From Psychrobacter immobilis (GTDB lineage Bacteria; Pseudomonadota; Gammaproteobacteria; Pseudomonadales; Moraxellaceae), in contig NZ_CAJGZN010000009.1 of the NCBI RefSeq assembly GCF_904846235.1, positions 1 to 64,000 of the forward strand: 64,000 bases of DNA, read 5' to 3'. Shown here piece by piece: positions 46,676 to 55,846 of the stretch. The notes beneath the pieces are model-generated. The model saw only the letters and a list, made by a program, of their open reading frames with translations, was not told where the DNA came from and searched no databases. Made by a program: the position numbers and the translations under genes. The first letter of the stretch is position 1. Each line of letters begins with the position of its first letter.

Positions 46676-46704
46676 AAAAAAAAGCCCTTTACAATGAAGG
46701 GCTT
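46676..46704 (-). terminator. Terminator downstream of the SRP RNA gene
   Basis: Arms AAGCCCTT and AAGGGCTT around a seven-base loop, with an A-run at 46676-46683 that gives a U-run on minus-strand RNA. It lies some 65 bases beyond the SRP RNA and ahead of lemA. Confidence 0.7.
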
Positions 46705-46768
46705 CATACATCACAAATAGGTTTTTTGTACTTTATTGATATAATTATCAAATTTTAGGCAAAAAAAA

Positions 46769-46883
46769 GCGACTCCAAAAGCACATCCTCGGCACACACT
46801 ATAACTATTACCGTTGCTACCTTCCGGTCCTGGCGGGATTCATAGAACAATGTTGCGAGGCTACCAATGGAGCCACCAGTCGC
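46769..46883 (-). ncRNA. ffs: Small signal recognition particle RNA (4.5S RNA)
   Basis: Scaffold RNA that binds Ffh and targets membrane proteins during translation. On the minus strand the conserved apical motif CAGGACCGGAAGGTAGCA is present at about 46808-46826, close to the universal GGUCAGGUCCGGAAGGAAGCA. The two ends pair (GCGACT at the 5' end with AGTCGC at the 3' end), giving a hairpin of about 115 bases. A run of eight T follows the 3' end directly. The length and fold fit the bacterial small SRP RNA. The exact 5' base may differ by a few positions. Confidence 0.93.
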
Positions 46884-46885
46884 AA

Positions 46886-46913
46886 ATTATACAAGAAATT
46901 TTTAATTTTACAA
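46886..46913 (-). promoter_or_regulatory. Promoter of the SRP RNA gene
   Basis: On the minus strand TTGTAA (46908-46913) and a perfect TATAAT (46886-46891) are spaced by 16 bases. The -10 box ends three bases before the paired 5' end of the RNA, so transcription would start near 46879-46883. Confidence 0.6.
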
Positions 46914-46980
46914 CCCCTATCTTAAAACTGTTTGCTTTAGACCCTAAATAGTACTGTCATTTAGTTCATTAGCTTATGTC

Positions 46981-47032
46981 AGCAATATATGAGCATAAAT
47001 TATATCAGCAATATATGAGCATAAATTATATC
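46981..47032. repeat. 26-bp tandem duplication
   Basis: Two exact head-to-tail copies of a 26-base unit beginning agcaatatatgagcataaa, at 46981-47006 and 47007-47032, with a partial third start (agcaact). It lies in the AT-rich spacer upstream of the SIMPL-domain gene. No function is evident. Confidence 0.85.
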
Positions 47033-47203
47033 AGCAACTTAGGTCACAAAATTCTCACAGCAACTTATATGAATTTTGCTATTTTAGTGAATGAAGTTGT
47101 ACCCATGTCGATTTCTAGAGAACAATAGGGACAACTTTTCATGTATAAATGAGCATTGATAATTGTCATTTATATATTATTAGAATCAACTTAGGAGATA
47201 ATA

Positions 47204-47920
47204 ATGAAAAATACTTTATTGAATAAAGCAGCACTAGCTTCTGGTACGGTTTGTCTCATGACAGCGATGATGGGTAGCGCCCATGCAGAGCCAACAGGCT
47301 ATGATCAACTGACGTTTCAGACAGAAATAAAAGAAGAGATTCAGAACGACGAAGTACGCGCCAGCTTGTACAAAAAAGCACAAGCAACTGACTCTAAGAC
47401 CCTAGCCACAATGCTCAATACGTCAGTCAACAATGCCATGAAAATCGCTAAGCGCTACCCTAGCGTGACCGTGAGCACAGGGCAACAGCGCACCTATCCA
47501 CGCTACGACAAAAACGATAAAATCATCGGCTGGACAGGACAGGCAAATATAGATCTGAAAAGTACTGACTTTGCAGCGACCAGCCAGCTCATTGCTGACT
47601 TGCAAGAAACATTGGTCATGGATAATCTAAACTTTGGGGTTTCAGACACCAAAAAAGATGCGCTAGAACAAAAATTAATGACCGAAGCTTCTCGCGCTTT
47701 TCAGCAGCAAGCTAAGAGCCTTACCCGCGCTTGGGATGCTCGTAGCTACCGCGTCGTCAATGTTAACCTAAACACAGGTAGCAACTATCCACGTCCAATG
47801 TATAGCGCTATGAGCATGAAATCAGGAATGGCAGACGAGTCAGTACCAAGCCAAAGCTTTGAGTCTGGTAATAGCACTATTTCTGTGACTGCTAACGGTA
47901 CCATCGAGTTAACTAAATAA
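47204..47920 (+). CDS. SIMPL-domain (DUF541) secreted protein
   Basis: A 238-residue exported protein with a signal peptide (MKNTLLNKAALASGTVCLM, cleavage after SAHA at about residue 28). The SIMPL/DUF541 fold is visible: YDQLTFQTEIKEEIQNDEV, SVTVSTGQQRTYPRYDK, IGWTGQANIDLKSTDF, and the C-terminal SGNSTISVTANGTIEL. Members act in the periplasm or outer layer; the function is mostly unknown, with one relative implicated in signalling. AGGAG lies about seven bases upstream of the ATG. It ends at a terminator shared with the convergent DUF4124 gene. Confidence 0.9.
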   Translation: MKNTLLNKAALASGTVCLMTAMMGSAHAEPTGYDQLTFQTEIKEEIQNDEVRASLYKKAQATDSKTLATMLNTSVNNAMKIAKRYPSVTVSTGQQRTYPRYDKNDKIIGWTGQANIDLKSTDFAATSQLIADLQETLVMDNLNFGVSDTKKDALEQKLMTEASRAFQQQAKSLTRAWDARSYRVVNVNLNTGSNYPRPMYSAMSMKSGMADESVPSQSFESGNSTISVTANGTIELTK

Positions 47921-47958
47921 GACAGCTTATAGTTAAAATAAAATAAGTGATTTACATT

Positions 47959-47994
47959 AAAAAGGCAAGCATCGTTAACGGTGCTTGCCTTTTT
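47959..47994. terminator. Bidirectional terminator between the SIMPL and DUF4124 genes
   Basis: Thirteen-base perfect arms AAAAAGGCAAGCA and TGCTTGCCTTTTT with a ten-base loop, between convergent genes. Confidence 0.92.
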
Positions 47995-48042
47995 ATTTTG
48001 CTAGCGATATCTATCCATTATATTCAATCATTATTGAGACCA

Positions 48043-48786
48043 TTATTGTGACTGAGCAACTTCCTGTTGACGCAGTTTTAGCATCAATTTTTGATACCAA
48101 GCTAGCTTTTGATAAGCCAATAGCTGCGCTGCCTTTCTTTTGTTGTCTTGCAATGTGGTCGTGTTTTGAATCACGTATACGGTACGTGTGATTTGCTTAA
48201 TTGTTTGGCCAGTTTCGCTTTGTATAACAGCCTTGATTGTATGAGCACCTGGCAAAACATCAACAGTAGCAATAGATGCGCTTAAACCTTGTGCAACCTC
48301 TTTGTCATCAAAATAAATACGGGCACTATCCCCTACCTGTAACGCAGGCCGAATCTGTACATTAACATCGATATTCTGTACCGGACGACGATAAGCTCTT
48401 TCTTCGCTAGGTTCAGTAATGGCTAACTGATAGTTTACTGGCGTGGTCACCTTAGTATTTATCGCAGTCGACTTAGTAGCAGTCACTGTCTGCGACGCAT
48501 TTAATGATTGGCGACTTGTATTAGAATTGGTTGTCGTATTCAGACTAGTTGACCTGCTCGTATCATTACCTGTCGTAATAGCCATCTGACTGACTTGTTT
48601 GCCAGCTTGCTGCTCATAATCCTGTGGACGGTCAGTAAAGGTGACTTGGCCGGTTTGCTCATCGACCACTTTATAAATAGGTGCAGCATTGATAAGAGGT
48701 GCATAAAGACTAGCGAGAGCAACCGTAGTCCATAGCGCAACTCTAATCTTACCCTTCAAGAAACTCGGTTTTGCTAATAAAGTCAT
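48043..48786 (-). CDS. DUF4124 domain-containing exported protein
   Basis: A 247-residue protein with a signal peptide (about residues 1-35, ending NAA) followed by the DUF4124 pattern APIYKVVDEQTGQVTFTDRP. A Ser/Thr/Asn-rich linker (about residues 70-115) leads to a beta-rich C-terminal region (ITEPSEERAYRRPVQNIDVN, and GAHTIKAVIQSETGQ) that looks like an immunoglobulin-type fold. Similar proteins are found next to glnA in Pseudomonas and relatives, matching the position here 202 bases from glnA. Function unknown; periplasmic location is inferred. Confidence 0.88.
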   Translation of the reverse strand: MTLLAKPSFLKGKIRVALWTTVALASLYAPLINAAPIYKVVDEQTGQVTFTDRPQDYEQQAGKQVSQMAITTGNDTSRSTSLNTTTNSNTSRQSLNASQTVTATKSTAINTKVTTPVNYQLAITEPSEERAYRRPVQNIDVNVQIRPALQVGDSARIYFDDKEVAQGLSASIATVDVLPGAHTIKAVIQSETGQTIKQITRTVYVIQNTTTLQDNKRKAAQLLAYQKLAWYQKLMLKLRQQEVAQSQ

Positions 48787-48922
48787 AATCCATCAACCTA
48801 AATAGTGTCTACTATTAATATAATTTTATAAAACTATTATGCGTGAGTTTTGACATGAAATCAGTAGCGATTTCAAAGAAAATTCAGCAATTGGAATGAT
48901 ACACTTTATTAATACGCATAAA

Positions 48923-48953
48923 AAAACCAGCCAAGTTAACCTTAGCTGGTTTT
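48923..48953 (-). terminator. Terminator downstream of glnA
   Basis: Thirteen-base arms (48923-48935 and 48941-48953) pair with one mismatch around a five-base loop, with an A-run on the left that gives a U-run on minus-strand RNA. It lies 35 bases past the glnA stop codon. Confidence 0.85.
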
Positions 48954-48987
48954 GTGACTCAAAATAAATGAGTGTTTTAGCGACTAA

Positions 48988-50397
48988 TTAGCAGCTGTAG
49001 TACATGTCAAATTCGACAGGGTGTACAGTTACGTTCAAACGTTGTACTTCTTCTTCTTTCAAAGCAATAAACGCTTCTAGCATGTCTTCAGTGAAGACAT
49101 CACCTTTTAATAAGAAGTCATGATCGTCACGCAATGCTTGTAGTGCAACGTCTAAGCTCTCTGCAACCGTTGGGATTTGTGCTTCTTCTTCTGGTGGCAA
49201 GTCATACAAGTTTTTGTCCGCAGCTTCGCCTGGATGCATTTTGTTTTGGATACCGTCAAGGCCGGCCATCAACAATGCAGCAAACGCTAAGTATGGGTTA
49301 GCCGTTGGATCAGGGAAACGGGCTTCTACACGTACCGCTTTCGGACTGCTTACGTGTGGAATACGGATAGATGCTGAACGGTTAGATGCTGAATAAGCAA
49401 GTTTGATAGGCGCTTCATAATGTGGTACTAGGCGCTTATAGCTGTTCGTTGATGGGTTGGTAATCGCGTTCAACGCACGAGCATGCTTGATAATACCGCC
49501 AATGAAATACAATGCTGTTTCAGACAGACCAGCATACTCATCACCAGAGAATGTGTTTACACCGTCTTTTGAGATTGACATATGTACGTGCATACCTGAA
49601 CCGTTATCACCAACGATTGGTTTAGGCATAAAGGTCGCTGTTTTGCCAAACTGATGCGCAACGTTATGAACAACATATTTCAATTGCTGAACTTCATCCG
49701 CTTTACGTACCATCGTGTTAAATGCAACACCGATTTCAGACTGGCAAGAAGCCACTTCATGGTGATGAACTTCAACTGAACCTTCACCAACGATTTCTTC
49801 GATGCGTTCACACATAACAGCACGCATATCATGTGAGCTATCGATCGGTGGTACTGGGAAATAACCGCCTTTCACACGTGGGCGATGTGCCATGTTGCCC
49901 CACTCATAAGTCTCGTTAGTCGACCATGCTGCTTCTTCAGCCGTGATCTTATGACTAACGCCAGACATATCGACTGACCATTTAACATCGTCAAATACAA
50001 AGAATTCAGGCTCTGGACCGAAATAAGCAGTATCACCGATACCAGTAGACTTTAAATACTCTTCAGCGCGACGTGCGATAGAACGTGGGTCACGGTCATA
50101 ACCTTGTAGCGTTGATGGCTCGATGATATCGCAAGTCACTACCACAGTCACCGCGTCAAAGAACGGGTCAACAAAAGCAGTTTCTGGATCAGGACGCAAG
50201 ATCATATCTGACGCTTCGATACCTTTCCAACCAGCGATTGATGAGCCATCAAACATTTTGCCGTCTTCCATGACATCTTCATCAACGGTATGCGCTGGGA
50301 AGCTGATGTGCTGCTCTTTGCCGCGTGTATCAGTAAAGCGAAAATCAACCCATTTAGCATTAGAGGATTGGATAAGATCTAATAGTTTATTCGACAT
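48988..50397 (-). CDS. glnA: Glutamine synthetase type I
   Basis: Makes glutamine from glutamate, ammonia and ATP; the main ammonia-assimilating enzyme. The 469-residue length is that of the GSI-beta class. Signatures: [18 protein letters not shown] near residue 50, [21 protein letters not shown], the ATP-binding [10 protein letters not shown], and the adenylylation site Tyr in [10 protein letters not shown] (about residue 398), so activity is probably controlled by adenylylation. GGAG lies seven bases before the ATG. A sigma-54 promoter and an NtrC-type site lie upstream, indicating induction under nitrogen limitation. Confidence 0.98.
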   Translation of the reverse strand: MSNKLLDLIQSSNAKWVDFRFTDTRGKEQHISFPAHTVDEDVMEDGKMFDGSSIAGWKGIEASDMILRPDPETAFVDPFFDAVTVVVTCDIIEPSTLQGYDRDPRSIARRAEEYLKSTGIGDTAYFGPEPEFFVFDDVKWSVDMSGVSHKITAEEAAWSTNETYEWGNMAHRPRVKGGYFPVPPIDSSHDMRAVMCERIEEIVGEGSVEVHHHEVASCQSEIGVAFNTMVRKADEVQQLKYVVHNVAHQFGKTATFMPKPIVGDNGSGMHVHMSISKDGVNTFSGDEYAGLSETALYFIGGIIKHARALNAITNPSTNSYKRLVPHYEAPIKLAYSASNRSASIRIPHVSSPKAVRVEARFPDPTANPYLAFAALLMAGLDGIQNKMHPGEAADKNLYDLPPEEEAQIPTVAESLDVALQALRDDHDFLLKGDVFTEDMLEAFIALKEEEVQRLNVTVHPVEFDMYYSC

Positions 50398-50727
50398 GAA
50401 TAGTCTCCGTTGTGTTGATCACGTAATTGCGATTTAAAATTATTAATATGATGTTCTTGTCCAAGAATGTCAGATGTGCTCTCAATACTAAAACAGCGCA
50501 TTCGATATTATGCTTATTATCAGCACTATTTTGCGTATTAGTCAAGATGCTCATCTAAAGCGTTTACTCAATCAGACCAATATTTGTGCACATGGTCTAA
50601 CATACGCCAATTCAATCCTAACGACATTCTAGCAATATACAACTCATAATGCTGAACTCTTCGGGCTCTTGTTAATAATTATTTTTAGACCAATTTTTTG
50701 GCTTTAAAATAATCATAACAGCAATAA

Positions 50728-50743
50728 TGCAAAGGCTATGCCA
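50728..50743 (-). promoter_or_regulatory. Sigma-54 (RpoN) promoter of glnA
   Basis: On the minus strand TGGCATAGCCTTTGCA matches the consensus TGGCAYRNNNNTTGCW at every position, with GG and GC at the required ten-base spacing. Transcription would start about 12 bases further on, near 50716, leaving a leader of about 320 bases before glnA. Confidence 0.82.
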
Positions 50744-50866
50744 ATGTATTGCCACTCTGATAACAGATATAGTTATAGATAGATTTAATTATCAATATTT
50801 ACAGTGATTTATACGATTAATATCGTTATATATTCATTAATTCCCATCAAATTAATTTTTAGAATA

Positions 50867-50914
50867 GCACTTAATTAGAGCACCAGTTGAGAACCAAAGG
50901 CACTTAATTGGTGC
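50867..50914 (-). promoter_or_regulatory. NtrC (GlnG) enhancer sites of glnA
   Basis: GCACTTAATTGGTGC at 50900-50914 matches the NtrC site plan GCACT-N4-TGGTGC exactly. A weaker copy, GCACTTAATTAGAGCAC, lies at 50867-50883, 33 bases away, about three helical turns. Both lie 125-185 bases upstream of the sigma-54 promoter, as expected of an enhancer. Confidence 0.75.
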
Positions 50915-51224
50915 AAATACAAATATATTTATTATTGAAATGCTATTTTATAGTGCAATGTTAATAGCTGAATTTATAACACTATCCGGAATCAAACTAT
51001 TCTTATTATCGACAAAATAATAAAAAATATGTTTTTACTTGGTGCTTACTTAGATAGCCCGTACCCTACATTTGATAGAAAACAAAATAGTGGTAAGATA
51101 ACCGCGCGCAATAACCTCCTCTGTTATAGTCAGAGCTGCTTGTGTTCGGCAATCAAGTGACTCGATAACAGTGAGAACAAATTTCATGTTAAAAATATAA
51201 TAAAACTGATAAGTTGAAGCCTTA

Positions 51225-51848
51225 ATGATTTTGATGATCGATAATTACGATAGCTTTACGTACAATATCGTACAGTACTTCGGTGAGCTAAAGCAGGACA
51301 TCACTGTCTGGCGTAATGATCAGGTCAGCATTGAGCAGATTAAAACCCTTGCACCTGATGTTATTGTGATTGGCCCAGGTCCGTGCGATCCTGACCGTGC
51401 AGGTATTTCGCTGCAAGCCATTGAGACATTTAAAGGAATTATTCCCATACTGGGTATCTGCTTGGGTCATCAAGCGATCGGTCAAGCCTTTGGCGGTCAA
51501 GTGGTCAAAGCTGGCGAAGTCATGCATGGCCGCCTATCAGCTATCTATCACAACGAGCAAGGTGTGTTTGCTGGATTACCTAACCCGTCACAAGTCACGC
51601 GCTATCATTCGCTCGTCATTGATAAGACAAGCTTGCCAGACTGCCTTGAACTCACCGCATGGACACAAAATGCCGATGGTAGTATTGAGGAAATCATGGG
51701 TATTCGTCATAAAAATTTTGCGGTAGAAGGTGTCCAGTTTCATCCTGAGTCAATATTGAGCGAAGCAGGTTATCAATTGCTCAATAACTTTTTACAGACT
51801 CACGGCTTGGCTACCCTGACATCCGATGAGCTACCAAAAGTTGGCTAG
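51225..51848 (+). CDS. trpG: Anthranilate synthase component II (glutamine amidotransferase)
   Basis: Releases ammonia from glutamine for anthranilate synthesis by TrpE, the first committed step of tryptophan synthesis; in related bacteria the same subunit can serve PabB for folate. The class I amidotransferase triad is present: Cys79 in [15 protein letters not shown], and His and Glu in [10 protein letters not shown]. The N-terminal [15 protein letters not shown] is typical. At 207 residues it is a stand-alone subunit. trpE is not in the window. trpD follows 97 bases downstream. The ribosome-binding sequence is weak. Confidence 0.96.
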   Translation: MILMIDNYDSFTYNIVQYFGELKQDITVWRNDQVSIEQIKTLAPDVIVIGPGPCDPDRAGISLQAIETFKGIIPILGICLGHQAIGQAFGGQVVKAGEVMHGRLSAIYHNEQGVFAGLPNPSQVTRYHSLVIDKTSLPDCLELTAWTQNADGSIEEIMGIRHKNFAVEGVQFHPESILSEAGYQLLNNFLQTHGLATLTSDELPKVG

Positions 51849-51945
51849 ATTTGACTAAAAGCACCTTGGTAAAAATACTGCTTTCATAAGCCCATACCAA
51901 ATTTCACACAGATTCACATAAAAAATAATAGTAAGCGAGACCATA

Positions 51946-53067
51946 ATGAGTACGACAAGAATAGAAGAAACGCACACGCCAGAGAGTATTGCAAAATTGT
52001 CTGATGAACAAACACATCAATTGCTAACCACAGCTTTGGGTAGAATATTTCAACACATCGATTTAACCTTTGATGAGATGTATCAAGTGATGCTGATTAT
52101 CATGCAAGGTAGATGCAGCGACGCTATGATGGGCGCTATCTTGACGGGGCTGCGCATGAAGGGCGAATCCATTGACGAGATTACTGCATCAGCCAGCGCC
52201 ATGCGTGCACTAGCCGCCAACATTGAACCAAAGAACTGCGATTACTTGGTAGATATCGTTGGTACTGGCGGCGATGGTGCTAATCTGTTTAATGTCTCGA
52301 CTGCATCGGCATTGGTTGTTGCGGCAGCTGGTGCACAAGTTGCTAAGCACGGCAATCGCGGCGTCTCAACCAAATCTGGTAGCTCAGACTTACTTGAGCA
52401 AGCAGGTATCAGTCTTGCGCTCACTCCAGAGCAAGCAAAAGACTGTATCGAAAACCAAGGTATCGGGTTTTTATTTGCACCCAATCATCACAGCGCCATG
52501 CGTTATGCCAACCCTGTACGCCGTGAATTAAAAGCACGTACCATCTTTAATATTTTGGGCCCATTGACCAATCCTGCTGGCACGCCAAACTTAGTCATCG
52601 GTGTATTTACCGCGCAGTTATGTGAGCCAATTGCTAAGGTGATGAAAAACTTAGGCGCACGTCATGTCATGGTAGTAGGCGCAAAAGATGGTCTTGATGA
52701 AATCAGTCTTGCGACTTCGACCACAGTCGCTGAGCTAAAAGATGGTGAGATATCAGTCTATGACATGATGCCAGAAGATGCGGGTATCGAGTCTCAAACC
52801 CTTATTGGCCTCGATGTCGACTCTCCAGCACAAAGCCTTGAGTTGATTCGTGCTGCACTATCTGGAGCTGACACTCATGACCGTGCCGTACTTAAAGCAC
52901 GTGACATGATTGCGCTAAATGCAGGTGCCGCGATATACACCGCAGGACTTGCCAGCAACTACCCTAACGGTGTTAGCCGAGCACAAAAAATCATTCAAAA
53001 TGGCGATGCTTTACTCAAACTTGAGTCTTTAGCCAACTATACCCAACAGCTAGTCGCTCAAGGTTAA
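51946..53067 (+). CDS. trpD: Anthranilate phosphoribosyltransferase
   Basis: Transfers phosphoribosyl from PRPP to anthranilate, step two of tryptophan synthesis. Signature GTGGDGANLFNVSTASA (about residues 107-123) and KHGNRGVSTKSGSSDLLE bind PRPP and anthranilate; NPVRRELKARTIFNILGPL follows. The 373-residue length includes an N-terminal extension of about 25 polar residues. It lies in the order trpG-trpD-trpC, as in Pseudomonas and Acinetobacter. Confidence 0.97.
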   Translation: MSTTRIEETHTPESIAKLSDEQTHQLLTTALGRIFQHIDLTFDEMYQVMLIIMQGRCSDAMMGAILTGLRMKGESIDEITASASAMRALAANIEPKNCDYLVDIVGTGGDGANLFNVSTASALVVAAAGAQVAKHGNRGVSTKSGSSDLLEQAGISLALTPEQAKDCIENQGIGFLFAPNHHSAMRYANPVRRELKARTIFNILGPLTNPAGTPNLVIGVFTAQLCEPIAKVMKNLGARHVMVVGAKDGLDEISLATSTTVAELKDGEISVYDMMPEDAGIESQTLIGLDVDSPAQSLELIRAALSGADTHDRAVLKARDMIALNAGAAIYTAGLASNYPNGVSRAQKIIQNGDALLKLESLANYTQQLVAQG

Positions 53068-53237
53068 CTTATAAGCACTCATCTACTGTCTATAGTCAAA
53101 GAAATCTAAAACGGATACAAGGCAGCCAACCATAGATTGTACAAATCGTACATCTAAGGAGGATAACGCCGTAGCCATTTAGTAGTTATTAACAGCTTGC
53201 TGACTATATTTACATTTAACGATATTCGGATACCAGT

Positions 53238-54107
53238 ATGACCACAACCCATTCAGACATACCGTCAGTGCTACAGCGCATTGTCGCCACCAAAGTAAAA
53301 GAAGTAAAAGCCGCTCGCGAAGCATTGTCTCTAGAGGACTTGAAAGCACAGATCGCAGCTGATGATAAACCGCGCCGAGGTTTTGCCGCGGCATTACGTG
53401 CTGCTGGCACTAAAGAAAATGGTATCGGTATTATTGCTGAGATTAAAAAAGCCTCACCGTCTAAAGGCATTATCAATCATAACTTTACCCCTGCTCTATT
53501 TGCGCAGCAGTATGAGCAAGCGGGCGCTAGTTGTCTGTCTGTATTGACCGATCGTGATTACTTTCAGGGCGATGACATCTATCTTATTCAAGCAGCTAAT
53601 ACCTCAAGCTTACCGATATTACGTAAAGACTTTATGATTGATGTCTATCAAATCTATCAATCTTACCTAATGGGCGCTGACTGCATCCTACTCATTATGG
53701 CTTGCCTAGATGATGCGCAAGTACGAGAGTTACATGCACTCAGTATTGAGCTTGGTATGGACGTATTGATAGAAGTGCATACCAAATCTGAGCTTGAGCG
53801 TGCGCTACAGTTGCCACGTTCAGTACACAATATTTATGGTATCAATAACCGTGATTTGAATACCTTTGATGTTGACCTGCAAACCACGCTTGATCTTAAA
53901 AATATTTTAAACGATGCACTCGCTGCTGATAGCGCTGAGCAAAAACCACTTATCGTGACCGAGAGTGGTATTCATAGCAGTGATGATATTCGTCTCATGC
54001 TAAGTAATGAGATTCAGCACTTTCTAATCGGTGAGCAATTTATGAAAACTGATCATCCAGGGCAAGCGTTACAATCCTTACTTGCGGGCGTCGCAGCAGA
54101 CGGGTAA
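53238..54107 (+). CDS. trpC: Indole-3-glycerol phosphate synthase
   Basis: Closes the indole ring, step four of tryptophan synthesis. It is a single-function TIM-barrel enzyme (289 residues), not fused to TrpF as in Escherichia coli. Catalytic and binding blocks: IIAEIKKASPSKGII, LSVLTDRDYFQGDD, LRKDFMIDVYQI, GINNRDLNTFDVD and VTESGIHSSDD. The ATG at 53238 follows a weak CGGA. The spacer of 170 bases from trpD has no terminator, so one transcript is likely. Confidence 0.97.
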   Translation: MTTTHSDIPSVLQRIVATKVKEVKAAREALSLEDLKAQIAADDKPRRGFAAALRAAGTKENGIGIIAEIKKASPSKGIINHNFTPALFAQQYEQAGASCLSVLTDRDYFQGDDIYLIQAANTSSLPILRKDFMIDVYQIYQSYLMGADCILLIMACLDDAQVRELHALSIELGMDVLIEVHTKSELERALQLPRSVHNIYGINNRDLNTFDVDLQTTLDLKNILNDALAADSAEQKPLIVTESGIHSSDDIRLMLSNEIQHFLIGEQFMKTDHPGQALQSLLAGVAADG

Positions 54108-54214
54108 AGTAACTCAATAATTTATGCTTAAATATATACTAATAGCTTGAACAATGTCTGCGCTATATACATAGTTCAATCAACCATTCATCAATCAACG
54201 ATACGTTAACTTTT

Positions 54215-54946
54215 ATGTCAAACTCTCTGTTTTCAAAAGAAATGCAAGACCAGCTCAAAGAACTTAAAGGCCAGCTGAGCAAGGGCCGTGATACCAATTC
54301 ACCTGAAGGTGAGAATCAAAAGCCGACTGAGCCAGTGTCGCTACCGACTCAAAAGCAAGTAAAAAAGACAGTCAAGCAGCTAGATAGTGAACACATCGAT
54401 GACGATAAAGTTCTGTTTATGCAAGCCATGCATGGTGTCAATCAGCTAGAAGACAAAAATGTCCGCTCACCTGCCAGCGCAACTAAAGCAGGTAAGCCTG
54501 ATGCAGCGACACTATCAAAACGTGCTGCAGCTCAAGGTAGTGAAGCCAGTGATTTAGGCGCAGGCTTGTCAGATATGCAAGCACTACTGAACCCTGTCGC
54601 TGCTGAAGCTTATTTGTCTTATAAGCAGCCTACACTGCAAAATAAAATCTTTGATCAGCTCAAAAAAGGCAAGCTGCGTTGGTATGATGCGGTAGATATC
54701 CATGGCTGTACAATAGAAGAAGCTCGCGAAGCGATGACTCAACTATTGAGCCAAGCCAAGCAGAAAAACGAAACCATGGTAAAAATCGTCCATGGTAAAG
54801 GTAGCGAAGCGATTCTAAAAACCTGTATCAATGGCTGGTTACGTCAATTGCCAGAAGTATTAGCTTTTTGCTCTGCGCCACCAAAAGATGGTGGTAACGG
54901 TGCGGTACTAGTACTACTCAAAAAACCTAAAGCAGATGGCGAATAG
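54215..54946 (+). CDS. Smr-domain protein
   Basis: A 243-residue protein with a C-terminal Smr domain (about residues 165-243): VDIHGCTIEEAREAMTQLL, the loop VKIVHGKGSEAILK and a final strand GAVLVLLKK. The N-terminal 150 residues are polar, Gln/Lys/Asp-rich and probably partly disordered. Smr domains cut or bind nucleic acids in MutS2 and in collided-ribosome rescue factors; stand-alone members such as YdaL/SmrA and SmrB are of this size. The exact role here is not determined. It lies 107 bases after trpC and is followed by a strong terminator. Confidence 0.92.
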   Translation: MSNSLFSKEMQDQLKELKGQLSKGRDTNSPEGENQKPTEPVSLPTQKQVKKTVKQLDSEHIDDDKVLFMQAMHGVNQLEDKNVRSPASATKAGKPDAATLSKRAAAQGSEASDLGAGLSDMQALLNPVAAEAYLSYKQPTLQNKIFDQLKKGKLRWYDAVDIHGCTIEEAREAMTQLLSQAKQKNETMVKIVHGKGSEAILKTCINGWLRQLPEVLAFCSAPPKDGGNGAVLVLLKKPKADGE

Positions 54947-54974
54947 GTCTATTGTTAGTGATACGGTACTATAT

Positions 54975-55004
54975 AAAAAGGACTGCTTATTTGCAGTCCT
55001 TTTT
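54975..55004 (+). terminator. Terminator after the trpGDC-smr cluster
   Basis: Twelve-base perfect arms AAAAAGGACTGC and GCAGTCCTTTTT with a six-base loop and a T-run. Confidence 0.9.
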
Positions 55005-55152
55005 TATCAATCATCCATGGTTTAGACGTAGACTATAACGATGTTTCCTTTAATGAATACTCTCTTTCATGTACATTCCATTTAATGTGAGCTTCTCACC
55101 TTTTATTAATATATAGACTTGAGCACCTTCTAATTAGCAAAGCGAAAACACT

Positions 55153-55785
55153 ATGAGCATACAGATTATTGAAAATACCAACGAGCTAGAACAGCAAATT
55201 GCTGCACTAATTGCCACTGAACCAAGGTTTGCTCCTGTGCATAAACAGGTTGGCACACCTAATCTTAGGCATAATGCAGGTGGGTTTGAGCAGTTGATGA
55301 GAGCGATGGTTGGTCAGCAGTTATCAGTTGCCGCCGCTGCCAGCATTTGGAAACGGTTGGTTGATGCAGAATTGATCACCCCGCAAGCAATACGTGAAGC
55401 GACAGACGATACTTTGAAGACGCAAGGATTGTCTAAGCAAAAAACTCGTTATGTACGCTCTTTAGTGGATCATGATATAGACTTTTCAGCATTAGAAACT
55501 TTGCCAAATGAAGAAGTCATAACAACCTTGACAGCCGTGACAGGGATTGGACGTTGGACAGCTGAGATGTATTTATTATTTTCGCTAAAACGTGCAGACA
55601 TACTTGCAGTCGATGATTTGGCCATTAAAGTTGCGGCGATGGAGTTATTAGGCTTAGCAGAACGACCAACACCCAAGCAGCTCAAAAACTTCACTCAGCA
55701 CTGGTCACCGTATCGCAGTGCTGCCAGCCTATTGCTTTGGTCGTACTACGGCTCATTACGTGATAAAACCGCAGTACCTTTATAA
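55153..55785 (+). CDS. DNA-3-methyladenine glycosylase II (AlkA-like, HhH-GPD family)
   Basis: Base-excision repair enzyme that removes alkylated purines. The 210-residue protein has the helix-hairpin-helix TAVTGIGRWTAEMYLLFSL (about residues 127-145) and the catalytic Asp155 in LAVDDLAIK. There is no iron-sulfur cysteine loop as in MutY or endonuclease III, and it lacks the N-terminal domain of Escherichia coli AlkA, as in short AlkA homologues. No adaptive-response gene is adjacent. Confidence 0.92.
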   Translation: MSIQIIENTNELEQQIAALIATEPRFAPVHKQVGTPNLRHNAGGFEQLMRAMVGQQLSVAAAASIWKRLVDAELITPQAIREATDDTLKTQGLSKQKTRYVRSLVDHDIDFSALETLPNEEVITTLTAVTGIGRWTAEMYLLFSLKRADILAVDDLAIKVAAMELLGLAERPTPKQLKNFTQHWSPYRSAASLLLWSYYGSLRDKTAVPL

Positions 55786-55846
55786 CTAATAGAGCAAAAA
55801 ACATAGCTAGTGTTATTCACTACCATTCGTGAGCAAAAAGTCTCTT

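Larger units (their letters stand above)
50398..51224. other. Long regulatory spacer between glnA and trpG
   Basis: 827 bases without a protein gene, very AT-rich from 50640 to 51050. It holds the sigma-54 promoter and NtrC-type sites of glnA (annotated separately). Translation in all frames gives only short runs. No trp leader peptide with tandem Trp codons was recognised ahead of trpG. Confidence 0.6.

Noticed and set aside
50398..51224. trp attenuator ahead of trpG
   Set aside because: No short leader peptide with adjacent Trp codons and no terminator-antiterminator pair was seen; the conserved signals found belong to glnA on the other strand.
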